A stretch of 6,250 nt of DNA from an uncultured Opitutia bacterium (GCA_903921665.1 CAIXQT010000210.1:1-6250); one strand, 5' to 3'; numbered from the stretch's first letter, positions 1-5,615 are shown. Translations and numbers: made by a program. Notes: a model not told the origin generated them from the sequence alone.

Positions 1-742
1 CATCTATAGCATGGAGCCGAAGCAGTCCTACACCTTCGGGATGCCGCGTCGGCATCGTCCGACCTCTCTTCATGCCCGCAAGGTCAACATCACTTCCAAG
101 CCCGGACAGCTACCGGAGAACACTTGGCTTGGCTATGATTTTGAAAAGGGGGCGTTCGTATCGCCCCACGGAAAAGGCGAAATTGCCGACATTCGGTTTC
201 ATCTGTCTTCTTCTAAAGTCGGCCCCAGGGTCACGCCCGAAGAGATGGCGCGTGATCGTGCCAATCCCGACCTCCAGAAATGGACGGAGCTTGATTTCAC
301 CCGACTGCACAACGACTGGAAGTTTGCCCTCCAAGTCGCCTTCCCTGAGCCTGGCTCCGGCATCATCGCTGAGCCAAGGAACTGGCCTTATTGCCAACTA
401 CGCATGCCGCCGTTCGCACCGGAGGGCGGCTACTTGCCTAGCCTTGAAATGAAGCTCACCTCCCGAGGCCCCTTCCCTTACGCGGCCGACAGAGATTATC
501 CGGGTTACTTCCTGCGGACACGCGTCAAGTTGGCGCCCGATGGCACTATCGCTTCCGCTCACTATACGAAAATCGTCGGCTCTCTCGACTATGTCCACCA
601 TCAGCTGACCTTCACCTATTATTATAACCCGACGCCGAACGACCGGGGCCTAGAACTGGCGCCAGGGAAAAATGTCTTCAAATGGCGTCGTGGAATCACG
701 CCCGACGATGAGTACCTCGATTTACTCGTGAGCAAACCCTGA
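1..742 (+). CDS. Hypothetical protein, lower G+C, 5' end possibly outside window
   Basis: I do not recognise this protein. The first ATG in frame is at 11 (243 codons), but the frame stays open to the window edge (Ile-Tyr-Ser precede that Met). No Shine-Dalgarno sequence or signal peptide is visible, so the real start may be upstream. The C-terminal half is rich in aromatic residues and proline, with alternating strands (around residues 135-205, including LTFTYYYNPTP near 200-210). This suggests a beta-rich, perhaps extracytoplasmic domain, but no family motif is evident. G+C is lower than in the neighbours: 53% and 52% in two 60-nt stretches I counted (121-180, 541-600), against 70% at 2041-2100 inside yhaM. 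Codon use is also less biased to G/C at third positions. The stop codon lies 3 bp from the convergent queA stop, leaving no room for a terminator. It could be a recently acquired or weakly expressed accessory gene; function unknown. Confidence 0.6.
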   Translation, partial: IYSMEPKQSYTFGMPRRHRPTSLHARKVNITSKPGQLPENTWLGYDFEKGAFVSPHGKGEIADIRFHLSSSKVGPRVTPEEMARDRANPDLQKWTELDFTRLHNDWKFALQVAFPEPGSGIIAEPRNWPYCQLRMPPFAPEGGYLPSLEMKLTSRGPFPYAADRDYPGYFLRTRVKLAPDGTIASAHYTKIVGSLDYVHHQLTFTYYYNPTPNDRGLELAPGKNVFKWRRGITPDDEYLDLLVSKP

Positions 743-745
743 CCC

Positions 746-1816
746 TCAAAGAATCAGCATGGCGTCGCCGTAGCTGAAGAAGCGGTATTCGTGCGCGATG
801 GCTTCGGCGTAGATCTCCTTGAGCCAGGCGAGGCCTTCCAGCGACCCGGGCGTGAGGAACGCGGCGACAAGGCAGAGAAGCGTGGACCGCGGGAGGTGGA
901 AATTGGTGAGGAGGTGCTCGCAACACCCGATGGTGTCACCGGGCCGGATGAAGAGTGAGGCGTCCGAATGATAATCTCCGGCCGCCTGCGCGAAGCACCG
1001 GGTCTTACGGAAGGCGTCCTCGCTCGCGCGCACGGAGGTCGTGCCGACGGCGAGTCGAGGCCGGCGGTCCTTCAGGGCCGCCATGGTGGCGGCAGGGATC
1101 CGATACGCCTCGGAATGCATGACGTGCTGATCGAGATTCTCGACGCTGACCGGCTGGAAGGTCCCCGGGCCGACATCGAGGACGAGGTCGAAGGCATCGT
1201 ATCCCCGCGCCTTGAGGGTCGCGAGCAACTCGGCGGTGAAATGCAGCCCGGCGGTGGGGGCGGCGGCCGCGCGGGCCGACGACGGATCGGCGTACACGGT
1301 CTGGTAGCGCGCGGCGTCGTCCGCCGGCGCAAGTCCGCGCTCCTTGCGGGCTTCGACGATGTACGGCGGCAACGGCAGTTCGCCGACGCGGTCCGCGAGG
1401 GCCTGCACGGTCTCGCCGGCAGGCAATTCGAACCGTACGCGGTATTCGCCCTGCTTGGTCTCGACGGCGACGGCGCGGCGGCCGTCGATCGTGAAGCCGG
1501 CCTCGTCCGAGGCGCGCTTACCTGGCCGCAGCATGCACCACCACTCGAGCGGGTCGGCGGTGGGGCGCAGCAACAGGCACTCGACCTTGCCGCCGGTGGG
1601 CCGCACGCCGAAGAGACGCGCCTTGAGGACGGTGACGTTGTTTCGGATCAACACCGTGCCCGCGGGCAGGAGGTCGGGGAGCTCGGAGAACAGGCGGTGT
1701 TCGATCGTGCGGGTGGCGCGACGCACGACAAGCAGGCGCGAGCCGTCGCGGCGCGGCGCGGGCTCCGCGGCGATCCGTTCCGGCGGGAGGTCGAAATCCA
1801 GCTCCCGGACGTCCAT
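746..1816 (-). CDS. queA: S-adenosylmethionine:tRNA ribosyltransferase-isomerase QueA
   Basis: QueA transfers and isomerises the ribose of S-adenosylmethionine onto 7-aminomethyl-7-deazaguanine at the tRNA wobble position, giving epoxyqueuosine. It is a cytosolic enzyme of queuosine biosynthesis. The 356-residue length equals that of E. coli QueA. Family motifs are spread over the whole protein: GELPLPPYI (145-153), RYQTVYA (170-176), AAPTAGLHF (185-193), VGPGTFQPV (215-223), HVMHSE (231-236), VGTTSVR (257-263), TNFHLPRSTL (304-313) and YRFFSYGDAM near the C-terminus. One deviation: the N-terminal NNTRV-type motif reads NNVTVLKARLFG (59-70), lacking the usual Thr-Arg. The ATG lies 3 bp after the yhaM stop and has no evident Shine-Dalgarno sequence, so translation is probably coupled to yhaM within one operon. 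No other queuosine gene is in the window. Confidence 0.97.
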   Translation of the reverse strand: MDVRELDFDLPPERIAAEPAPRRDGSRLLVVRRATRTIEHRLFSELPDLLPAGTVLIRNNVTVLKARLFGVRPTGGKVECLLLRPTADPLEWWCMLRPGKRASDEAGFTIDGRRAVAVETKQGEYRVRFELPAGETVQALADRVGELPLPPYIVEARKERGLAPADDAARYQTVYADPSSARAAAAPTAGLHFTAELLATLKARGYDAFDLVLDVGPGTFQPVSVENLDQHVMHSEAYRIPAATMAALKDRRPRLAVGTTSVRASEDAFRKTRCFAQAAGDYHSDASLFIRPGDTIGCCEHLLTNFHLPRSTLLCLVAAFLTPGSLEGLAWLKEIYAEAIAHEYRFFSYGDAMLIL

Positions 1817-1819
1817 GGC

Positions 1820-2821
1820 TTACGCGCCGGTCTTCGGCGGCGTGATCAGGAGCTGGCCGTCGATCGCGCGCAGGGGCATGAACTCGGCGCCCGGCGGAGC
1901 CTTGCGGAGTTCTTCTTCCACGGCGGAAAGCTTGGCGTCCATGTCGTCGATGCGGGCGACGAAGACGGCCTCCGGCGTCGAGGGCGTGGCGCAGGCGCCG
2001 TACTCGCGCATGGTGTGGTGCGAAAGGATGACGTGCTCGAGGCGCTCCATGAGCGAGGCTTCGAGGCCCACCTTGGTGCCGTGGGCGCGCACGATGAAGG
2101 CGCCGAGGACGAGGTGGCCGTGCAAGTTGCCCGCGCGGGTGAAGCTGGCCTTGGCCATGCCGGGCTCGAGGCGCGAGTATTCCTGCACCTTGCCCATGTC
2201 GTGCAGCACGATGCCGGCGACGGCGAGCGAGTGGTCGACCTTCGGGTAGAGCGGCAAGAGGGCCTCGGCGCACTTGGCCATGCGCAGGGTGTGCTCGAGG
2301 AGGCCGTGGCGGAAGGCATGGTGCATGCCGAGGGCGGCGACGGCGTCGTGGAAGCGCTCGCCATACTCCTCGAAGGCGGATTCGACGGTGGCGCGGAGTC
2401 CGGCGTGCGGGATGCGCGCGATGATGCCGAGGAGGTCGGCCTTCATCTTCAGCGGGTCGTGCTGCGAGACCGGCGTGAGACGACCCATGATCGCCGGATC
2501 GGAACGCTCGGCGTCGGTGATGGGCGCGAGCTGGTCGACCTTGAGGTCAGGGCGGCCGTTGAAGTCGCTGACCGTGCCGCCAACGCGGACGATCGCGCCA
2601 GGCTTGAGGGTCACGAGCACCGGCTTGACCGGCGAATCGCCGAAGAGGCGGATCTTGATGTCGTCCGTCGCATCGGCGATGACGGCTTCATAATAAGTCG
2701 AACCGGTCTTCGCGGTCTTGGTGGAGATCTCTCCCAGGGCGCAGATGGCCTGGAAGCGGGAGCCGACCGGGGAGGTCTTGCTTTCGCGGAGGGTCAGGAG
2801 TGGCTCGGACATGAAGGGCAT
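1820..2821 (-). CDS. yhaM: YhaM-family 3'-5' exoribonuclease (OB fold + HD domain)
   Basis: The 333-residue protein matches the architecture of Bacillus YhaM (about 314 aa), a metal-dependent 3'-5' exoribonuclease in cytosolic RNA turnover. An N-terminal OB-fold nucleic-acid-binding domain spans about 20-105 (GSRFQAICALGEI, then strands through IVRVGGTVSDFNGRPDLKVDQL). An HD phosphohydrolase domain follows at about 165-300. Its likely metal ligands are H177 (LLEHTLR), H207-D208 (VLHDMGK), H234/H236 (NLHGH), H268-H269 (ILSHH) and the Asp cluster 292-295 (ARIDDMDA). The start at 2821 is preferred over the Met three codons in, because a GGAGG sits 8 nt upstream of it. It is the first gene of a two-gene operon with queA. 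The association is probably genomic convenience rather than a shared pathway. HD domains also occur in nucleotide hydrolases, but the OB-HD order favours YhaM. Confidence 0.87.
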   Translation of the reverse strand: MPFMSEPLLTLRESKTSPVGSRFQAICALGEISTKTAKTGSTYYEAVIADATDDIKIRLFGDSPVKPVLVTLKPGAIVRVGGTVSDFNGRPDLKVDQLAPITDAERSDPAIMGRLTPVSQHDPLKMKADLLGIIARIPHAGLRATVESAFEEYGERFHDAVAALGMHHAFRHGLLEHTLRMAKCAEALLPLYPKVDHSLAVAGIVLHDMGKVQEYSRLEPGMAKASFTRAGNLHGHLVLGAFIVRAHGTKVGLEASLMERLEHVILSHHTMREYGACATPSTPEAVFVARIDDMDAKLSAVEEELRKAPPGAEFMPLRAIDGQLLITPPKTGA

Positions 2822-2829
2822 CGTGCCAC

Positions 2830-2834
2830 CCTCC
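2830..2834 (-). promoter_or_regulatory. Shine-Dalgarno sequence of yhaM
   Basis: GGAGG on the minus strand, 8 nt before the ATG at 2821, inside a G-rich run. It decides the start over the downstream Met (2812), which would be 17 nt away. It is the only clear Shine-Dalgarno sequence in front of any gene in this window. Confidence 0.75.
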
Positions 2835-2872
2835 CCCCTGCGGAGAAAGAAAATTGCGCAGGCAATGCCTGT

Positions 2873-2979
2873 GAGGGCTAGGGCCAGGGAAAGAGCTAGG
2901 CGTCATGGGCAGCTGGATTCTTCCGAATCGATACCAGTTTGCATCACTCGACCTAACCCTAGCCCTGCCCCTAGCCCTC
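2873..2979. repeat. Inverted 17-nt repeat in the yhaM/arsC divergent region
   Basis: Arms 2873-2889 and 2963-2979 are reverse complements with one mismatch in 17, separated by 73 nt. Both are built of CCCTAG/CCCTGC-like words. Each arm presents its C-rich strand in the sense direction of the gene next to it (yhaM on the left, arsC on the right). They therefore look more like two divergent copies of one upstream element than like one hairpin. The remaining sequence 2890-2962 shows no clear motif. Confidence 0.55.
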
Positions 2980-2988
2980 TTCTCACCC

Positions 2989-3018
2989 TTGCCCCCGCAC
3001 CCACCTGCCCCCTAATTT
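2989..3018 (+). promoter_or_regulatory. Putative C-rich promoter element of arsC (TTGCCC-N18-TAATTT)
   Basis: TTGCCC (2989-2994) resembles a -35 box (4 of 6 to TTGACA). An exact 18-nt C-rich spacer leads to TAATTT (3013-3018), a weak -10-like box of TANNNT form ending 6 nt before the ATG at 3025. The C-rich tract continues upstream to about 2951. No Shine-Dalgarno sequence lies between the box and the start. The same architecture recurs before three other genes, which is the main support; promoter function is inferred. Confidence 0.5.
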
Positions 3019-3024
3019 GACTGC

Positions 3025-3465
3025 ATGTCCACCAAGCCGGCCATCCTCGTGCTCTGCACGGGCAACTCCTGCCGCAGCCACATGGCCGAAGGCTTCCTCC
3101 GCGCCGCGGTCGGCGACAGCGCCGAGGTCTTCAGCGCGGGCTCGAAGCCAGCAGGCTACGTCCACCCGCTTTCGATCAAGGTCATGGCCGAGGCGGGCAT
3201 CGACCTCTCCGGCCACACGTCGAAGCACATGAACGAGTTCCTGCCGCGCCGTATCGACGTCGTGATCACCGTCTGCGGTAACGCCGACCAGGTGTGCCCG
3301 ATGTATCCCGGCCAAGTCGCCCGCTTCCACTGGGGCTTCGACGACCCGGCCCACGCCAAGGGCACCGAAGAAGAAATCCTCAACGAGTTCCGCCGCGTCC
3401 GCGACGAGATCAAGGCGAAGTTCACCGCCTACGGCGTCGAAGTGAAGGCCGGCCGGCTGAGCTAA
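3025..3465 (+). CDS. arsC: Arsenate reductase, ArsC type (LMW protein tyrosine phosphatase fold)
   Basis: This 146-residue cytosolic protein belongs to the low-molecular-weight phosphatase-fold arsenate reductases, which reduce arsenate to arsenite using three cysteines and thioredoxin. The N-terminal P-loop CTGNSCRS gives C11-X5-R17 with a second Cys at 16. The redox pair corresponds to C84 (ITVCGNAD) and C91 (VCPMYPG). The general-acid Asp is probably D107 in WGFDDPA. Cysteine spacing closely follows Staphylococcus pI258 ArsC (10, 15, 82, 89), which separates it from plain tyrosine phosphatases lacking the second cysteine pair. No arsR, arsB/acr3 or arsM neighbour is present, so it is a lone arsC. 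The start lies 6 nt after a TAATTT box with no Shine-Dalgarno sequence. The next gene begins 70 bp downstream with its own upstream element, so the two are probably separately transcribed. I see no convincing terminator after it. Confidence 0.88.
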   Translation: MSTKPAILVLCTGNSCRSHMAEGFLRAAVGDSAEVFSAGSKPAGYVHPLSIKVMAEAGIDLSGHTSKHMNEFLPRRIDVVITVCGNADQVCPMYPGQVARFHWGFDDPAHAKGTEEEILNEFRRVRDEIKAKFTAYGVEVKAGRLS

Positions 3466-3500
3466 GCGGCTTCGCCTGTTTAGTCGGACCCCGTGTCCCC

Positions 3501-3530
3501 TTGCCCCCGTGCCCACTTATCCCCTAATTA
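3501..3530 (+). promoter_or_regulatory. Putative C-rich promoter element of HEAT-like gene (TTGCCC-N18-TAATTA)
   Basis: TTGCCC (3501-3506), an exact 18-nt spacer and TAATTA (3525-3530) end 5 nt before the ATG at 3536. The run from GTGTCCCC at 3493 is nearly the same sequence as the element before thuA on the other strand; they differ at only a handful of positions over about 38 nt. The two are therefore homologous repeats rather than chance C-rich tracts. No Shine-Dalgarno sequence is present. Promoter role inferred. Confidence 0.5.
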
Positions 3531-3535
3531 ATCCC

Positions 3536-4315
3536 ATGCGCCTCATCTTCCCTGCCCTGCTCCTCGCCGCCGCGACGCTCGTCGCCGCCGATCGCCCTGC
3601 CGTCGACCACGCCGCCTATACGACCGCGCTCAAGGACTTCCGCAAAGGCACGGCGAAGTCCATCGACGCCCTGAAGAAGGCCGACACCGCCGCGGCCGTG
3701 CGCCTCGCCGCGATTGACGACGTCCGCGAACGTCTGGTCGACGAACCGACCTCGCCGCTTACCGGCGATGTCGCCGGGCTGCTCGCTTCGGCCGACGTCG
3801 AGACCGCGAAGCTCCTGCTCGCCGCGCTCGCCGAAGCGAAGGCCGCCGGTGCCACGACCCAGGTCGCCGCGCTCGCCGCAAAGGCCGACTCGCCGCTCCG
3901 CATTCCGGCCGCGCTCGCGCTCGCCGAGATCGGCGGCGCCAAGGCCGTGCCGATCCTCGCCGGGCTGGCTAAGGATGACACCCTCGCCGATAATATCCAG
4001 GACGCGCTGGTGAAAGTAGCCGGCCCGGGGGTTACCGACGCGTTCATCGCCGGCATCACCGATGCCAAGGCCGATGTCGCCGCGCGCAACGCCCTCATCA
4101 AGGCCGCCGTCGGCCGCAACCTTCGCTCCGTCGCCGGCGCCCTGTGCGTCGCGATCAAGGAAGAGACCATGCGCCTCGAATGCCAGAAGGCCCTGCTCAA
4201 GCTCGCCCAGCCTGCCGACCTCGACGCCCTGCGCGAGGCCGAGAAGACCGTGACGAACGCGACGACCAAGGGCGCCCTCGGCCGCCTGATCAAGAAGCTC
4301 GAAGCAGCGAAGTAA
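3536..4315 (+). CDS. Secreted Ala-rich HEAT-like repeat protein
   Basis: The chosen start gives 259 residues beginning MRLIFPALLLAAATLVAA, a good Sec signal peptide with likely cleavage after Ala-17/18. An in-frame ATG nine codons earlier (3509) would put a prolyl, non-basic stretch in front of this signal and lies inside the upstream C-rich element, so I reject it. The mature protein is almost wholly alpha-helical by eye and Ala/Leu/Lys-rich. Helix pairs repeat about every 30 residues (for example around 88-115, 120-147, 150-175, 178-205, 207-230). LRIPAALALAEIGGAKAVPIL (121-141) is a typical HEAT/PBS-lyase-like repeat, a fold used as a protein-binding scaffold. No catalytic motif is seen. 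The exported location suggests a periplasmic or surface scaffold; partner unknown. It is convergent with thuA, with a structured 268-bp gap between them. Confidence 0.82.
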   Translation: MRLIFPALLLAAATLVAADRPAVDHAAYTTALKDFRKGTAKSIDALKKADTAAAVRLAAIDDVRERLVDEPTSPLTGDVAGLLASADVETAKLLLAALAEAKAAGATTQVAALAAKADSPLRIPAALALAEIGGAKAVPILAGLAKDDTLADNIQDALVKVAGPGVTDAFIAGITDAKADVAARNALIKAAVGRNLRSVAGALCVAIKEETMRLECQKALLKLAQPADLDALREAEKTVTNATTKGALGRLIKKLEAAK

Positions 4316-4362
4316 GCGCGGCGGGGTCACGCGGGGACACGCTGGCATGCTGCGAAGCAGTA

Positions 4363-4389
4363 GGTAGGGACGTGATTGCCATCACGTCC
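4363..4389 (+). repeat. REP-like hairpin, copy 1
   Basis: Head GGTAG, perfect 9-bp stem GGACGTGAT / ATCACGTCC, loop TGCC, followed by GTTCG. The 27-nt architecture is shared with the copies at 4461, 5476, 5505 and 5616. A GTAG tetranucleotide 5' of a palindrome is the hallmark of REP elements handled by RAYT (REP-associated tyrosine) transposases; the link here is inferred. Confidence 0.7.
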
Positions 4390-4460
4390 GTTCGCGTACG
4401 GAGAGGCGGCCCCAACGTGGCTGGCTAAGCACCGACGACTCCCCATGTCCGGATTCGAAC

Positions 4461-4487
4461 GGCGGCGATGGCAATCGCCGCCCTACC
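4461..4487 (-). repeat. REP-like hairpin, copy 2 (inverted partner of copy 1)
   Basis: Read on the minus strand: head GGTAG, stem GGCGGCGAT / ATCGCCGCC, loop TGCC, followed by GTTCG. Compared with copy 1, the inner half-stem (GAT/ATC), loop and flanks are identical. Four central stem positions differ on both arms (ACGT to CGGC, with ACGT to GCCG opposite), keeping all pairs. Confidence 0.7.
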
Positions 4488-4497
4488 TAAACAAGAA

Positions 4498-4517
4498 GGG
4501 CCGCCCGAAGGCGGCCC
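4498..4517 (-). terminator. Intrinsic terminator for thuA, possibly bidirectional
   Basis: A perfect 8-bp GC stem, GGGCCGCC / GGCGGCCC, closes a TTCG tetraloop when read on the minus strand. A T-rich tail, TTCTTGTTTA, follows. It lies about 66 nt after the thuA stop. On the plus strand the stem is followed by only ATTTCCC, so termination of the HEAT-like transcript from the other side is possible but weaker. Confidence 0.72.
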
Positions 4518-4583
4518 ATTTCCCATGCTTCGCAGCCTGCCAGCGTGCCAGCAGTTCACCGCGAGCAGCGTCAGCGCGCTCGC

Positions 4584-5366
4584 TTACTTACGCAGCGTCC
4601 AAAGAAGGCCGCCGTTGAGGTGCTGGAGGAAGTCGGGCTCGGAGAAGGATTCCTTGGTGTGGCCGAGCGCGGTGTAGAACATGCGGCCTTTGCCGACGTC
4701 CTTGCACCAGGTCATGGGGTGATGGTCGCCCATTTCCTTGCCCTTCTGCGGGGTGTAGGACTTTTCGTCGATCTCGAGGAGCACGAGGTTGTCGGCGGCG
4801 AGATTGCGGAAGGAGTACCACTCGTCCTTGCGCTTCCATTCGGCGCCGAGGTGCTTGTTGGCCGGGTGGTCCTTGACGAGCGGGCGCAGGATCGCGACCT
4901 GCTGGGCGGGATGGCCGGAGAAGAGGCCGCCGATCATGTTGGCGAACCAAGGCCAGTATTTCTCGGCCGCGCCGGCGTCGGAGGCGGCATGCACGCCGAC
5001 GAAAGCGCCGCCGTTCTCGAGCCAGGCCTGGAAAGCGGCGCGACGAGGAAGCGCGGCCTTGGCGGCGGCGTCCTTGGCTTCCTTGGTCGCATCCTTGGCG
5101 ACGACATCACCCATGATGTCACCGGTGGTGCTCATGAAGGCGATGGCGCGGTACTTCGCGAGATTCTCGGCGGTGAAGACGGCGGCGTCTTCGGTGATGT
5201 CGGCCTCGAGGCCGGCGGCCTTGAACTGCTTCGCGAGGACTTCGTTGCCCAACGGGATCGAGTCCTTGTGGCGGAAGCCGGCGGTCTTCGAGAAGACCAA
5301 GGCGCGGTTAGGCTCGGCAGCCAGGGAGACAACGGAGGCGAGGAGGAGAGCGATGAGGGAGCGCAT
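4584..5366 (-). CDS. Secreted ThuA-domain protein
   Basis: The 260-residue protein starts with a Sec signal peptide, MRSLIALLLASVVSLAA, cleaved probably before Glu-18. The frame stays open upstream to 5567, but that stretch is repeat DNA and lacks coding character, so the start at 5366 is preferred. The ThuA fold, related to class I glutamine-amidotransferase-like domains, covers nearly all the mature part: FSKTAGFRHKDS (25-36), GGAFVGVHAASD (119-130), FSGHP (149-153), DEWYSF (181-186), GDHHPMTW (213-220), GRMFYTALGHT (227-237), LNGGLLWTL (250-258). A Lys/Ala-rich stretch at 88-107 looks like a loop insertion. ThuA relatives act in trehalose and 3-keto-sugar metabolism. A divergent Gfo/Idh/MocA oxidoreductase next door fits a keto-sugar pathway in the periplasm. 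Exact substrate unknown. Confidence 0.9.
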   Translation of the reverse strand: MRSLIALLLASVVSLAAEPNRALVFSKTAGFRHKDSIPLGNEVLAKQFKAAGLEADITEDAAVFTAENLAKYRAIAFMSTTGDIMGDVVAKDATKEAKDAAAKAALPRRAAFQAWLENGGAFVGVHAASDAGAAEKYWPWFANMIGGLFSGHPAQQVAILRPLVKDHPANKHLGAEWKRKDEWYSFRNLAADNLVLLEIDEKSYTPQKGKEMGDHHPMTWCKDVGKGRMFYTALGHTKESFSEPDFLQHLNGGLLWTLRK

Positions 5367-5377
5367 GGGGTAGCATC

Positions 5378-5407
5378 TTAATAGGGGGCAAGTGGGCACG
5401 AGGGCAA
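5378..5407 (-). promoter_or_regulatory. Putative C-rich promoter element of thuA (TTGCCC-N18-TATTAA)
   Basis: On the minus strand, TTGCCC (5407-5402), an exact 18-nt spacer and TATTAA (5383-5378) end 11 nt before the ATG at 5366. An overlapping TAAGAT (5380-5375) is an alternative -10-like box with a longer spacer. The element closely matches the one before the HEAT-like gene. No Shine-Dalgarno sequence follows. The plus strand carries four G runs (5384-5411) with G-quadruplex spacing. Confidence 0.5.
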
Positions 5408-5423
5408 GGGGACACGTTAACCA

Positions 5424-5451
5424 GAGTATGGAGTATAGAGTATTGAGTATG
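5424..5451 (+). repeat. Tandem heptamer repeat (GAGTATN)x4
   Basis: There are four perfect consecutive 7-mers, GAGTAT followed by G, A, T and G in turn. Only the seventh base varies. The array lies upstream of the putative thuA promoter. Confidence 0.85.
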
Positions 5452-5475
5452 GGAAATAGAGGGGGTCTGTTTCTT

Positions 5476-5502
5476 GGCAGGGCAAAGCATCCCTGCTTGG
5501 CC
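5476..5502 (+). repeat. REP-like hairpin, copy 3
   Basis: Head GGCAG, stem GGCAAAGCA / TGCTTGGCC (8 of 9 pairs), loop TCCC. It has the same 27-nt architecture as copies 1 and 2 but a C in the head and unrelated stem bases. It is followed after 2 nt by an inverted copy. Confidence 0.6.
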
Positions 5503-5504
5503 AC

Positions 5505-5531
5505 GGCCGACCAAGGATGGTCGGCCCTGCC
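5505..5531 (-). repeat. REP-like hairpin, copy 4 (inverted partner of copy 3)
   Basis: Read on the minus strand: head GGCAG, perfect stem GGCCGACCA / TGGTCGGCC, loop TCCT. Head and loop nearly match copy 3, while the stem differs on both arms. Copies 3 and 4 together form a tight inverted pair. Confidence 0.68.
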
Positions 5532-5568
5532 CGATGCATGACCCGCCACCTGGATTTTACCTCTCACT

Positions 5569-5612
5569 TTTGCACCTTTGCACAGGCCTTAGGCCGATTT
5601 GCACTTTTGCAC
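5569..5612 (+). repeat. Two TTTGCAC doublets flanking a GGCC palindrome
   Basis: TTTGCAC occurs at 5569, 5577, 5598 and 5606. Within each doublet the copies are 8 bp apart, and the doublets are offset by 29 bp. Between them lies GGCC-TTA-GGCC (5585-5595). The spacing is regular enough to be a protein-binding array, but no regulator is identified. Confidence 0.6.
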
Positions 5613-5615
5613 TTA

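Larger units (their letters stand above)
4338..4547. repeat. 210-bp nested inverted-repeat block with 22-nt ends
   Basis: The outer arms 4338-4359 and 4526-4547 are reverse complements at 21 of 22 positions. Inside them lie two REP-like hairpins in opposite orientation (4363-4389 and 4461-4487) and a terminator stem (4498-4517). The flanks of the two hairpins also match in inverted orientation: TAGGTAGGG on the outer side and GTTCG on the inner side. The segment 4395-4455 between the hairpins shows no clear motif. I see no obvious target-site duplication and no coding sequence. The rest of the convergent gap (4316-4337, 4548-4583) contains only short C/G-rich words. Confidence 0.7.

Noticed and set aside
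2859..2871. CAGGCA-A-TGCCTG palindrome upstream of yhaM as an operator
   Set aside because: A single short palindrome with an unfoldable 1-nt loop, overlapping an alternative ATTGC/GCAAT pairing. No second copy, so chance is likely.
968..2881. A 637-codon open frame on the plus strand across queA and yhaM
   Set aside because: It is antisense to two well-recognised genes. Its translation is Gly/Arg/Asp-rich with no family motif, as expected for the shadow of GC-biased codons.
2951..2979. Telomere-like CCCTAA/CCCTAG words upstream of arsC
   Set aside because: The words are degenerate, short and embedded in a bacterial intergenic region beside a gene start. They fit the C-rich element family better than any telomere or chromosome end.
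3463..3480. Possible terminator after arsC
   Set aside because: Only a 3-bp GGC/GCC stem around TTC can be drawn, with just three T's following. Too weak to call.
3524..4348. A 274-codon minus-strand open frame antisense to the HEAT-like gene
   Set aside because: Gly/Arg-rich shadow. The plus-strand frame has a proper signal peptide and repeat periodicity.
4451..4462. GTTCGAATCC on the minus strand, resembling a tRNA T-loop
   Set aside because: The flanking bases do not form a 5-bp T stem and no acceptor or anticodon arm is present. The GTTCG belongs to the REP-like flank shared with copy 1.
4545..5381. A 278-codon plus-strand open frame antisense to thuA
   Set aside because: It overlaps a recognised gene almost fully, has a Gly/Glu/Val-rich shadow composition, and starts inside the inverted-repeat block.
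5367..5567. N-terminal extension of the ThuA protein to an ATG at 5567
   Set aside because: It would translate the REP-like pair, the heptamer array and the C-rich element, and would bury the signal peptide 67 residues inside.
5569..5612. CRISPR array or replication iterons
   Set aside because: Repeats are 7 bp with 1-bp and 14-bp gaps, too short for CRISPR. No rep gene, DnaA boxes or AT-rich unwinding region accompany them.
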